Assembly (NCBI RefSeq): GCF_017639205.1
Contig: NZ_CP071139.1
Coordinates: forward strand, 5,023,001-5,087,000
Length of the DNA: 64,000 bases
Reading direction: 5' to 3'
From: Streptomyces nojiriensis
GTDB lineage: Bacteria > Actinomycetota > Actinomycetes > Streptomycetales > Streptomycetaceae
The position numbers and the translations under genes were made by a program. Below the pieces are notes generated by a model. It was not told the DNA's origin and did not search any database. It worked only from the letters and a program-made list of their open reading frames with translations. This document shows positions 42,983-50,670 of this stretch, one piece after another. How positions within the stretch are numbered: position 1 is the stretch's first letter; every line of letters begins with the position of its first letter.

Positions 42983-44551
42983 ATGGACACCAGTCGCCTG
43001 CTGCGTACCACCGGAACCGTGATCGCAGCCGCCGGGCTGCTGCTCTCCGGGTGCACCTCGGGCGGGCCGGGGCAACCCCGGGCCGCCGCGTCCTCCCCAG
43101 CGGAGTCCGCCACGGCCCCGGCGCAGCCGTCCCCCGACGCGGCCGCGCTGCGCCCGTACTACGAGCAGAAGCTGACCTGGCGCGACTGCGGTGTCCCCGG
43201 ATTCCAGTGCTCCACCATGAAGGCCCCGCTGGACTACGCGAATCCCGGCTCCGGGCAGGACGTCGACATCGCGGTGTCGCGCCGCACGGCCACCGGTCCC
43301 GGCAAGCGCCTCGGCTCGCTGGTGGTCAACCCGGGCGGCCCGGGCGGCTCCGGCATCGGCTACCTCCAGGCGTACGCGGGCATCGGCTATCCCGCGGCCG
43401 TCCGGGCCCAGTACGACATGGTGTCCTTCGACCCGCGCGGGGTGGAACGCAGCAGCCCCGTCGAGTGCCTGAGCGGCCCGGCCATGGACAAGTACACGCA
43501 GGTGGACCAGACGCCGGACGATCCGGCCGAGCGGGCCGAGCTGGTTGAGGCCTTCAAGGAGTTCGCGGCCGCCTGCCAGAAGAATTCCGGACGGGTCCTG
43601 CCGCACGTCTCCACCGTCGACGCGGCCCGGGACATGGACCTGCTGCGCGCGCTGCTCGGGGACGACAAGCTGAACTACGTCGGGGCCTCGTACGGCACCT
43701 TCCTGGGTGCCACGTACGCGGACCTCTTCCCGGACCGGGTCGGCCGGCTGGTCCTGGACGGGGCGATGGACCCGACCCGGCCCGCGCTCGAACTGAACCG
43801 GGACCAGACGGAGGGTTTCAACACGGCCTTCACCGCCTTCGCCAAGGACTGCGCGAAGCAGCCGGACTGCCCGCTCGGAAAGGGCGGTCCGGACGCGGTG
43901 GAGGCGCGCCTGAAGGAGTTCTTCCGCAAGGTCGACGCCCAGCCCGTGGCGAGCGGCGACCCGAACCGCCCGCTGGGCGAGGCCCTGGCGACGACCGGGG
44001 TGATCGCGGCGCTGTACGACGAGAGCGCCTGGCCGCAGCTGCGCGAGGCGCTCAGCTCGGCGATGAACGGCGACGGATCGAGCCTGCTGAGCCTGGCCGA
44101 CAGCTATTACGAGCGCGAGGCGGACGGCAAGTACGCCAACCTGATGTTCGCGAACGCCGCCGTCAACTGCCTCGACCAGCCCCCGGCCTTCAGCGGCCCC
44201 GAGGCCGTCGACACCGCCCTGCCGTCCTTCGAGAAGGCCTCCCCGGTCTTCGGCGCGGGCCTGGCCTGGGCCGCGCTGAACTGCACGTACTGGCCCGTGA
44301 AGGCCACGGGCAAGGCGAGGGAGCTGACCGCGAAGGGCGCCGCGCCCATCGTGGTGGTGGGCACCACGCGCGACCCGGCGACCCCGTACAAGTGGGCCAA
44401 GGCGCTGGCCGGCCAGCTCGCATCGGGCACGCTCCTCACCTACGACGGCGACGGCCACACGGCGTACGGGCGCGGCAGCGCCTGCATCGACACGGCGATC
44501 AACCGCTACCTCCTGGAGGGCAAGGCCCCGCAGGACGGCAAGAAGTGCTGA
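42983..44551 (+). CDS. Secreted alpha/beta-hydrolase, tripeptidyl-aminopeptidase type
   Basis: A 522-residue exported peptidase of the SlpD/tripeptidyl-aminopeptidase (S33-type) family. A lipoprotein signal (LLLSGC, Cys24) is followed by a Pro/Ala/Ser linker. The catalytic set is Ser in VGASYGTFLG, Asp in TTRDPATP and His in DGDGHTAYG. VNPGGPGGSG forms the oxyanion hole. Such enzymes remove N-terminal tripeptides from extracellular substrates. The core gene order continues from holB. Confidence 0.9.
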   Translation: MDTSRLLRTTGTVIAAAGLLLSGCTSGGPGQPRAAASSPAESATAPAQPSPDAAALRPYYEQKLTWRDCGVPGFQCSTMKAPLDYANPGSGQDVDIAVSRRTATGPGKRLGSLVVNPGGPGGSGIGYLQAYAGIGYPAAVRAQYDMVSFDPRGVERSSPVECLSGPAMDKYTQVDQTPDDPAERAELVEAFKEFAAACQKNSGRVLPHVSTVDAARDMDLLRALLGDDKLNYVGASYGTFLGATYADLFPDRVGRLVLDGAMDPTRPALELNRDQTEGFNTAFTAFAKDCAKQPDCPLGKGGPDAVEARLKEFFRKVDAQPVASGDPNRPLGEALATTGVIAALYDESAWPQLREALSSAMNGDGSSLLSLADSYYEREADGKYANLMFANAAVNCLDQPPAFSGPEAVDTALPSFEKASPVFGAGLAWAALNCTYWPVKATGKARELTAKGAAPIVVVGTTRDPATPYKWAKALAGQLASGTLLTYDGDGHTAYGRGSACIDTAINRYLLEGKAPQDGKKC

Positions 44552-44634
44552 GCCCGCCGCCCCGGTCATAGCGTGCTTCCGGCGAGCGGAAAGACAGCCC
44601 GCCACGGCCCCCGCCCCGCCCCCGCGAAACCTGG

Positions 44635-44664
44635 TTCAGGGCACCCGTCCACACCCTGTAGACT
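44635..44664 (+). promoter_or_regulatory. Promoter of the tRNA-Thr gene
   Basis: TTCAGG (44635-44640) and TAGACT (44659-44664) are separated by 18 bp. Transcription would start about 50 bp before the tRNA. Confidence 0.6.
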
Positions 44665-44720
44665 TGGCGCCGCTGCTGATGAGCGCCCCTCTTCGAGGGA
44701 ACACTTGTCTGACCAGCGGT

Positions 44721-44794
44721 GCCGCCTTAGCTCAGTTGGCCAGAGCAACGCACTCGTAATGCGTAGGTCTCGGGTTCGAATCCCGAAGGCGGCT
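44721..44794 (+). tRNA. tRNA-Thr, anticodon CGU
   Basis: A complete 74-nt cloverleaf. GCCGCCT (44721-44727) pairs with AGGCGGC (44787-44793), T at 44794 is the discriminator, and the CCA is not encoded. The anticodon stem ACGCA/TGCGT encloses CTCGTAA, giving anticodon CGU for ACG codons. The T-arm is GGGTTCGAATCCC. It marks the boundary between conserved core genes and the accessory region. Confidence 0.97.
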
Positions 44795-44800
44795 CTGTAG

Positions 44801-44846
44801 AACCCCCAGGACTCACTCGCCGTGACCTGGGGGTTTTGCTTTTTCC
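44801..44846 (+). terminator. Intrinsic terminator of the tRNA gene
   Basis: AACCCCCAGG (44801-44810) pairs perfectly with CCTGGGGGTT (44826-44835), followed by a T-rich tract ending TTTTT. Confidence 0.92.
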
Positions 44847-44896
44847 CCGGCCCGGGCCCGTTGCGGTGCTGCCGCGCGGGGCCCGGGAGCGGGGGA

Positions 44897-45475
44897 TCAG
44901 ATCGCGAGTTTCAGGGTGAGGTGGGCGGTGGCCTCGAGGAGGTCCTTGTCGGCCGGTTCGCCGAAGACGAGTACGCGGTAGTAGATCGGGCCGAGCAGGA
45001 GATCGGTGAGCCGGGCGAGGTTCTCCTCGTCCGGGGTCCTGCCGGTGTGGCGTTCGATGATCGCGCCGAGGCCCGCCAGGTCGCGCTCGCGCTGCCTGAG
45101 CAGAAAGCCCTCGCGCAGGGCGGCGGCGGCGCCCTGGTCCAGTTGGGCGTGGCCGAGGAGCGCCTGGAGCACCTGACCCGCCGGCTCCTGGAAGAAGCCG
45201 GCGATGCGGTGCAGGTGTGCGGTGAGGTCCTCGGCGGCGGTTCCCGACGGCTCGGCCCAGGCCAGGCCTTCGAGGGCGTCGTCCGCCAGGGCGTCGAGCA
45301 GGATCTCGACCTTCGACTTCCACCACCGGTAGATCGTCTGCTTGGCGACGCCCGCCCGGGCGGCGATGCCCTCGATCGTGGTCGCGGCGAAACCCTGTTC
45401 CACGAGCAGGTCGTCGGCGGCGTTCAGCACCGCGACGCGGATGCTCTCGCTGCGCCGCGGACCCGTGCGGCTCAC
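44897..45475 (-). CDS. TetR-family regulator
   Basis: A 192-residue one-component repressor. The N-terminal HTH is IEGIAARAGVAKQTIYRWW (residues 34-52). The C-terminal part is a TetR ligand/dimer domain (TetR_C-type). It is encoded downstream of the MFS exporter on the same strand, 118 bp apart, and a palindrome in the MFS promoter is its likely operator. It therefore probably senses the exported molecule. Confidence 0.88.
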   Translation of the reverse strand: MSRTGPRRSESIRVAVLNAADDLLVEQGFAATTIEGIAARAGVAKQTIYRWWKSKVEILLDALADDALEGLAWAEPSGTAAEDLTAHLHRIAGFFQEPAGQVLQALLGHAQLDQGAAAALREGFLLRQRERDLAGLGAIIERHTGRTPDEENLARLTDLLLGPIYYRVLVFGEPADKDLLEATAHLTLKLAI

Positions 45476-45593
45476 GACGGGGGAGGGGGCGCGGCGGCCT
45501 TCGGTCTTCCGTGCGGCGCTGATGGTCGTTCACCTCTTGTTCCGTGCGAATGCCGCGATTCTGGCACACCGGACCGGTGCCGTGACCGGCCCG

Positions 45594-46850
45594 TCAGGCA
45601 GGTGCTTCCGGTCCCTTGCGGCTGCGGGCGAGGCTCAGCAGCACGGTGAGCGCGAGCAGGGCGACCAGGGCGCTGAAGATCTCCCCGGCCGGCCGCAGGC
45701 TCGTGGCGCGGATCAGTACGCCGACGCCGATCGCGGGGACGGCGAGCATGGAGTAGAGGATCGCGAAGAACGTCGACACCGATGCGCCGCGGTGCTGCGG
45801 GGCGCTGCGGGTGGTGATGCCGCCGATGCCGTGGCCGAGGGCGATGCCGGTGGCCAGGCCGTTCACCGCGGCGCCGATGAGCAGCGGGACCAGGGAGGTG
45901 AGCGCCATGGCGAGCGCGATCAGCCCCGCGGCGAGGATCAGCCCCAGGCAGGCCACCGAGAGCGCGGCGCCCGGCTTGATCCGGCGGACCAGCAGCTGAC
46001 CCAGCGCGGTGCAGGCGAAGGCGGTGAAGACGACGAGTCCGGTGAGCGAGTGGCTCCTCGCGTGGAGGACCGTGCCGAGGAACAGGCCGGTGACGGCGGT
46101 GAGTACGCCGAGCACCGCGAAGCCCGCCCCGGCGGCCATCGCGGAACGCAGGAAGTCCGGGCGGATCTCCGACGGGATGTGCAGCGGCTGGAACCGGAAG
46201 CTGAATCCGGAGCGGTGCGCGGCCGTCTCCCGGGACGAGGCCGCCCCGACGAGCCCGATCGCCGCCAGCGCGAGCATCACGAGCCACGGGGTGCGCAGCG
46301 GCGAGGGCGCGGTATCGGCGAGGATCCCGGCGAGCAGGGTGCCGCAGGCGAGGCCGCCCATGTTGGCGAACAGCGCGACCGTCGCGGGCCGGACCCTGCG
46401 GCCCTGCGGGATGAGCTCCGTGAGCGAGGCGGTGGCGGCGCCGGTGACGAGCGCGGCGGAGAAGCCGGAGATCACGCGGGCGACGAGCAGGACGGCCACG
46501 TCGTCGGCGGCCAGGAACACCAGGGCGGCGCAGACGGAGAGCAGCGTCGCCGCGACCAGTACGGGGCGTCGCCCGATCTGGTCCGACAGGCGCCCGAAGG
46601 CGAGGAGTCCGACGACGACCCCGAGGGCGTAGACGGCGAAGATCACGGTGACGGTGATCGGGGAGAAGCCGAACTCCTTGCCGTACACCGGGTAGAGCGG
46701 GGTCGGTGCCGTGGTCCCCGCCATGGTGATCCAGAAGGCGAAGGCCACGACGGCGGCCGCGAGCCCCCGGCGGGGCTCGGGCGAAGTCGCCGATCCCGGC
46801 GGGGAGTCGGTGTCCGGCGGGGAGTCGGCGCGGTCGGTTCGGTTCGGCAC
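45594..46850 (-). CDS. MFS drug exporter
   Basis: A 418-residue, 12-helix major facilitator. The loop after TM2 carries GRLSDQIGRRPVL, the MFS motif A, and VARVISGFSAALVTGAA fits motif B/C of drug:H+ antiporters. The GTG start at 46850 has GGAGG seven bases upstream. The promoter (below) carries a repressor-type palindrome. Given the cluster next door it may export the NRPS-PKS product and confer self-resistance (inference). Confidence 0.88.
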   Translation of the reverse strand: MPNRTDRADSPPDTDSPPGSATSPEPRRGLAAAVVAFAFWITMAGTTAPTPLYPVYGKEFGFSPITVTVIFAVYALGVVVGLLAFGRLSDQIGRRPVLVAATLLSVCAALVFLAADDVAVLLVARVISGFSAALVTGAATASLTELIPQGRRVRPATVALFANMGGLACGTLLAGILADTAPSPLRTPWLVMLALAAIGLVGAASSRETAAHRSGFSFRFQPLHIPSEIRPDFLRSAMAAGAGFAVLGVLTAVTGLFLGTVLHARSHSLTGLVVFTAFACTALGQLLVRRIKPGAALSVACLGLILAAGLIALAMALTSLVPLLIGAAVNGLATGIALGHGIGGITTRSAPQHRGASVSTFFAILYSMLAVPAIGVGVLIRATSLRPAGEIFSALVALLALTVLLSLARSRKGPEAPA

Positions 46851-46898
46851 GGGATGACCTCCGGCATGAGACTGGACGGTGCGTTGCGTCTGACGGTG

Positions 46899-46927
46899 AC
46901 ATTAGACTAGACGTTGCGTCTACTCAA
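46899..46927 (-). promoter_or_regulatory. MFS promoter with palindromic operator in the spacer
   Basis: On the minus strand TTGAGT (46922-46927) and TAATGT (46899-46904) are separated by exactly 17 bp. The palindrome TAGACG-TTG-CGTCTA (46908-46922) occupies the spacer, so a bound TetR protein would block RNA polymerase. Confidence 0.72.
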
Positions 46928-47080
46928 TGGCGCCCACGCCGTCGTCGATCGGCTGCGGCGATTGCGCGGTTCGGGAGCCGGTATGGGGTGGGTGTTGTGG
47001 TGGCGGTGCGTCCCGATGAGGCTGGGGCCCGCAGATGAGGTCGCCGGGCTGTCGGGCCGGCGCGTACGTGGAGGTGCGGC

Positions 47081-47251
47081 GTGGGGCGGTTCACCGTTGT
47101 CGTCAACGGCGAAGAGCAGTACTCGATCTGGGCCGAGGGGCGCGAAGTGCCCCTGGGCTGGCGGGACACGGGTGTGGCCGGGACCAAGGAGGAGTGCCTC
47201 GCGCACATCGACGAGGTGTGGACGGACCAGCGCCCGCTGAGCGTGCGTTAG
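47081..47251 (+). CDS. MbtH-like protein (short)
   Basis: A 56-residue protein recognised by the MbtH signature. NGEEQYSIW matches NxExQxS(L/I)W, EVPLGW matches xVPxGW, and CLAHIDEVWTDQRP matches CLxxIxxxWxDxRP. MbtH proteins bind NRPS adenylation domains and are often needed for their folding or activity. The GTG has GGAGGT (47070-47075) at ideal spacing. It lacks the usual N-terminal NPFDD extension, making it shorter than most. It is convergent with the TrmB/LuxR regulator, 18 bp apart, and is separate from the NRPS operon by about 4 kb. Confidence 0.9.
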   Translation: MGRFTVVVNGEEQYSIWAEGREVPLGWRDTGVAGTKEECLAHIDEVWTDQRPLSVR

Positions 47252-47269
47252 CTCTTCACCGGTTCCGGG

Positions 47270-48277
47270 TCACGCGTCCGGGGGGAGCCAGCCGCGCTGG
47301 ACCGCTCGGACGCCGGCCTCGAAGCGGCTGCGGGCGCCCAGGCGTTCCATCAGGACCGTGGCGATGCGGCGGGCCGTGCGGTGGGAGACGCCGAGGCGCT
47401 TGGCGATCCCCTCGTCGGTGTGGCCCTCGGCGAGCAGGCGCAGGCTGGCCGCCTCCTGGTGGTCCAGCTCGGACTCGTCGCGGCGCGGGGCCTGGCCCAG
47501 CGGCCGGGCGTTCTCCCACACCGTCTCGAAGAGCGTGCACAGGGCGGTGAGCGTGCCCTGGCCGGTGAGGGCGACCGCGCCCTCACCACTGTCCTCGCTG
47601 TTCACGGGCAGCACGGCGGTCGTCCGGTCCACGATGGTCATCCGCAGCGGCAGCACGGCGATCGTGCGGACCTGGCCGCCCAGTTCGGTCAGCCACTTGG
47701 CGTGCGCCTCGCTGGCCGGGTTGTTGCGCACGCTGTCCAGGTAGATCGTCCGCATGGTGACGCCCCGGCCGAGCAGCCGCTCGTTGAGCGGGCGGGAGGC
47801 CGCCATGTTCGCCTCCGTCTGCGCCCCGCCGGGGGCGAACACCATCACCTCGGTGCGGACGTTCTCGGTGAGCACCGCGAGGCGGGTCCTGACCTCGTCG
47901 ACGTCGGCGAGGTGCTCGACGCTGACCGGTGCCCCGACCGGGCGCAGGTCCTCGTACTCGGAGATCAGCTGCTGGGCCGCGGCCCGGGCGCCCGCGATGC
48001 GCTGGTTCTCCACGGCCAGCTCGGCCTGACGGCGGGTGAGCAGGTACTCCAGGCCGACCTCCGGGCTGACCGCGCGGGGCGCCGGCGACGCGCCGGCCGG
48101 TCCGTCGGCGGGGTACTGCACGAGCGAGAGGCCGGACAGCCGCTCCCATGCCTCGTGCACGGCCTCTTCGGAGATCCCGAGCAGCCCGGCCAGGGTCTTG
48201 GCGTCGTCCCGCGGGTGGCTCAGCATCGCCCGGTAAACGGCTTCGGTCAGTCTGTCCAGTCCCAGTACGTCGAGCAT
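47270..48277 (-). CDS. TrmB/LuxR-type transcriptional regulator
   Basis: A 335-residue regulator. An N-terminal winged helix resembles TrmB (KTLAGLLGISEEAVHEAWERLS), the middle is a sensor-like region (residues 90-260), and a C-terminal LuxR-type HTH (LLAEGHTDEGIAKRLGVSHRTARRIA) binds DNA. It is divergent from the small secreted peptide gene, with a perfect inverted repeat between. A GATAAT -10 (48304-48309, minus strand) lies about 27 bp before the start. Regulators of this type are often found in biosynthetic clusters. Confidence 0.84.
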   Translation of the reverse strand: MLDVLGLDRLTEAVYRAMLSHPRDDAKTLAGLLGISEEAVHEAWERLSGLSLVQYPADGPAGASPAPRAVSPEVGLEYLLTRRQAELAVENQRIAGARAAAQQLISEYEDLRPVGAPVSVEHLADVDEVRTRLAVLTENVRTEVMVFAPGGAQTEANMAASRPLNERLLGRGVTMRTIYLDSVRNNPASEAHAKWLTELGGQVRTIAVLPLRMTIVDRTTAVLPVNSEDSGEGAVALTGQGTLTALCTLFETVWENARPLGQAPRRDESELDHQEAASLRLLAEGHTDEGIAKRLGVSHRTARRIATVLMERLGARSRFEAGVRAVQRGWLPPDA

Positions 48278-48335
48278 CGGCCCCCCATCCGTCAGCAGAG
48301 GCCATTATCTCTGGCGGGGCCCGTTCGGCCCGTGC

Positions 48336-48367
48336 TGGCCAGATTGGGTCAGGGCCCAATCTGGCCA
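48336..48367. promoter_or_regulatory. Perfect 13-bp inverted repeat in a divergent promoter region
   Basis: TGGCCAGATTGGG (48336-48348) and CCCAATCTGGCCA (48355-48367) match without error across a 6-bp spacer. The centre is about 54 bp upstream of the presumed start of the regulator transcript, a position suited to an activator. It is the likely operator of the TrmB/LuxR regulator. Confidence 0.7.
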
Positions 48368-48449
48368 CCGAAAACCCCTTTCCCGACTCTGTGACGCGTG
48401 GTGATGCTGGAGCCGCAAGAAACACGCATGTCACAGGGGGATGTATTTC

Positions 48450-48614
48450 ATGCTGAGCACTCGTATGGGCAAGGCCGTGGCGATCGCCGTCCTCGGCGCC
48501 GCCGTTCTGATGGCGCCCGCCACCGCACAGGCCGCCACCACCGAAGTACCGCAGGGCGCCGCCGCGCCCACCACCCAGGCCGATGCCCAGAAGACGGACA
48601 TGGGCTGGCAGTGA
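48450..48614 (+). CDS. Small secreted peptide, 54 residues
   Basis: MLSTRMGK followed by a hydrophobic core (VAIAVLGAAVLMA) and ATAQA gives a Sec signal peptide, with probable cleavage near residue 28. The mature peptide would be about 26 residues, Ala/Thr/Gln-rich, ending DMGWQ. AGGGGG lies nine bases before the ATG at 48450. It has no cysteines and no recognisable family. It could be a signalling peptide, a chaperone-like secreted factor or a precursor, but no modification enzyme is adjacent. It is divergent from the TrmB/LuxR gene and precedes lysR. Confidence 0.72.
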   Translation: MLSTRMGKAVAIAVLGAAVLMAPATAQAATTEVPQGAAAPTTQADAQKTDMGWQ

Positions 48615-48657
48615 CCGACGCCACCAGCACGGGGACGGCGCGGCGCCGGGACAGCGT

Positions 48658-49563
48658 ATGGATCTGAAGCAGCTCACCACCTTTCACCGGGTCGCGACCC
48701 TGCTCAGCTTCACCCGCGCCGCAGCCGACCTGAAGTACGCGCAGTCCAGCGTCACCGCCCAGGTCAAAGGCCTGGAGGTGGCGCTGGGGGTGGAGCTCTT
48801 CGAGCGCCTGCGGGGGCGGATCAGGCTGACTCCGGCCGGGGAACGGCTCGTTCCGTACGCCGAGCAGATCCTGTCCCTGGTCGACGAGGCCCGGGACCGG
48901 ACCACCGGCCTGGGCGAGCCCTCGGGGGTGCTCACGATCGGCACGATGGAGAGCTTCACGTCCTACCGGATGCCCCCGGTCCTGGAGTACTTCCACCACC
49001 GCTACCCGCAGCTCCAGCTCGCGCTGCGGCCCAGCATGTGCCGGGACACCTGCGAGGCGCTCCGGCAGGGCACCTTCGACCTGGGCTTCCTCATGGAGGC
49101 CGAGACCGACCACCCCGGGGTCAGGACCGAGATCCTCGGCTCCGAGCCGCTGGTCGCGGTCGCCGCCCCGGACCATGTCCTGGCCGGTGCCCGCAACGTC
49201 ACCACCGGCGATCTGCGCGCGGTGCCGATCCTGGCGCCGGAGGCGGGCTGCTCGTACGGGGCGATGTTCGAGGCGGAGCTCAACGGCGGCGCCGAGCAGC
49301 CCGTGCCGCTCCTGCAGTTCGGAAACATCGAGTCGATCAAGCGCGGGGTCTCGGCCGGTCTCGGCGTCAGTGTGCTGCCCGCGATGGCGGTGGCCGCCGA
49401 GATCGAGGCGCGGTCCCTGACCGTGCTGGACTGGAAGGCTCCGTTCGAGGTCTACACCCAGATCGCGTGGCGCTACGGGCGCCACCTCACGCGTGAGATG
49501 CGCGTGTTCATCGACTGGATGGTCCGCTTCGCCGAGCAGGACCGGCAGCTGGTGGCCTGCTGA
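48658..49563 (+). CDS. LysR-family transcriptional regulator
   Basis: A 301-residue LysR protein. An N-terminal winged HTH (FTRAAADLKYAQSSVTAQVKGLE) is followed by the linker helix and a substrate-binding domain from about residue 90 (LTIGTMESFTSYRMPP). It is 43 bp after the secreted peptide stop and is transcribed in the same direction, so it may be co-transcribed. The effector is unknown. LysR regulators in clusters often act on the neighbouring divergent gene. Confidence 0.88.
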   Translation: MDLKQLTTFHRVATLLSFTRAAADLKYAQSSVTAQVKGLEVALGVELFERLRGRIRLTPAGERLVPYAEQILSLVDEARDRTTGLGEPSGVLTIGTMESFTSYRMPPVLEYFHHRYPQLQLALRPSMCRDTCEALRQGTFDLGFLMEAETDHPGVRTEILGSEPLVAVAAPDHVLAGARNVTTGDLRAVPILAPEAGCSYGAMFEAELNGGAEQPVPLLQFGNIESIKRGVSAGLGVSVLPAMAVAAEIEARSLTVLDWKAPFEVYTQIAWRYGRHLTREMRVFIDWMVRFAEQDRQLVAC

Positions 49564-49638
49564 AGGCCGCCGTCCTACGGCTTCGTCAGCACCCGCGGCT
49601 CCGCCCGTACCGCCTCGCGCGGGCCGGCGGGGCCGCGC

Positions 49639-50670
49639 TCACAGGGTGCCCCGGGCCAGCAGCTCCTCCACTATCCGTACGGCGTCCAGCGCGCCGCCCA
49701 CCCGGAGGTTGTCGGTGGCCAGCCACAGCCAGAAGCCCTCGGGGGCGGTGGCCGAGACCCGGATGCGCCCCACGTGGAGCTGGTCCGGATCGCCCAGCGC
49801 CGCCGGGGTCGGGCCGCCGGGGTCGTGGACCACGACCTCGGGCAACGCCCGCAGCAGTGCCACCAGTTCGGCGCGGTCCACCGCCGAGCGGCACTGCACC
49901 CACACCGCCGCGCCGTGCCCGCTGACCATCGGGACCCGGACGCAGGTCGCCGTGACCTCGATGCCGGGCAGCCCCAGGACCTTACGGACCTCGTCGGCCA
50001 CCTCCCGCTCCTGGAGGGTCGAGCCGTCCTCCAGGACGTCGCCGATGCCGGGCAGCACGTTGAAGGCCAGCGGGGGCGAGAACTGCGCCGAGGGCACGGT
50101 GGCCTGCGGGTCCTGCAGGACCGTGCGCGAGCCGTCCTGGAGCTCCTCGATACCGCCGTGGCCGGCGCCCGAGGCGCCCTGGTACGTACTGACGACGATC
50201 CGGCGGATCCCCCAGCGGCGCTCCACGTCCCGCAGCACGCGGACCACGGGCACCGCGGCGGCGCCGGGCACCGCGATCACTCCGCCCGCCGGACGGCGGC
50301 CCAGCTCGGCCGCGTTGAGCTGCGGGACGACCAGGGGGGTGCCCGGAGTCATCCGGAAGGCGGAGGTGCTGTCGATGGCCAGGGCGCCCTGGGCGACGGC
50401 GACCGGGACCCACTCCCTGCTGACCTGCTCGCCGGCGCAGAACAGGGCGGCGTCGACCGCGCCGAACGCGAACCGGTCGAGCGCGGTGACGCGCTGGTCG
50501 CGGCCGTCGACGCGGATCGTACGGCCGGCCGAGCGGGCGGAGGCCACCAGGTGCAGGCGCCGGTACGGCAGAGCGCGGTCCTCGATGAGTTCGAGCAGGG
50601 TTCCGCCCACCGCGCCGGTCGCTCCGACGACGGCGATGCGGGGGGCGGCGGGGTCGTCGACCTGGGGCAT
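49639..50670 (-). CDS. Aspartate-semialdehyde dehydrogenase paralogue lacking the catalytic Cys
   Basis: A 343-residue Asd homologue. The N-terminal Rossmann motif GATGAVGG (residues 16-23) and the substrate-binding FRMTPGTPLVVPQLN, Arg245 and the acid-base His252 (VPMVSGHG) are present. The canonical ANPNCTTM active-site segment is AVPGAAAV (133-140), so the nucleophilic Cys falls on Ala137 (or 136/138). The enzyme should not form the usual thioacyl intermediate. It might bind a nucleotide and act as a binding protein or carry out a changed reaction. The ATG at 50670 (MPQVDDPAAPRIAVV) was chosen. It is divergent from the biosynthetic operon. Confidence 0.85.
   Translation of the reverse strand: MPQVDDPAAPRIAVVGATGAVGGTLLELIEDRALPYRRLHLVASARSAGRTIRVDGRDQRVTALDRFAFGAVDAALFCAGEQVSREWVPVAVAQGALAIDSTSAFRMTPGTPLVVPQLNAAELGRRPAGGVIAVPGAAAVPVVRVLRDVERRWGIRRIVVSTYQGASGAGHGGIEELQDGSRTVLQDPQATVPSAQFSPPLAFNVLPGIGDVLEDGSTLQEREVADEVRKVLGLPGIEVTATCVRVPMVSGHGAAVWVQCRSAVDRAELVALLRALPEVVVHDPGGPTPAALGDPDQLHVGRIRVSATAPEGFWLWLATDNLRVGGALDAVRIVEELLARGTL

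Noticed and set aside
48450..48614. The secreted peptide as a lanthipeptide or lasso precursor
   Set aside because: It has a Sec signal peptide, no Cys, and no modification enzymes beside it.
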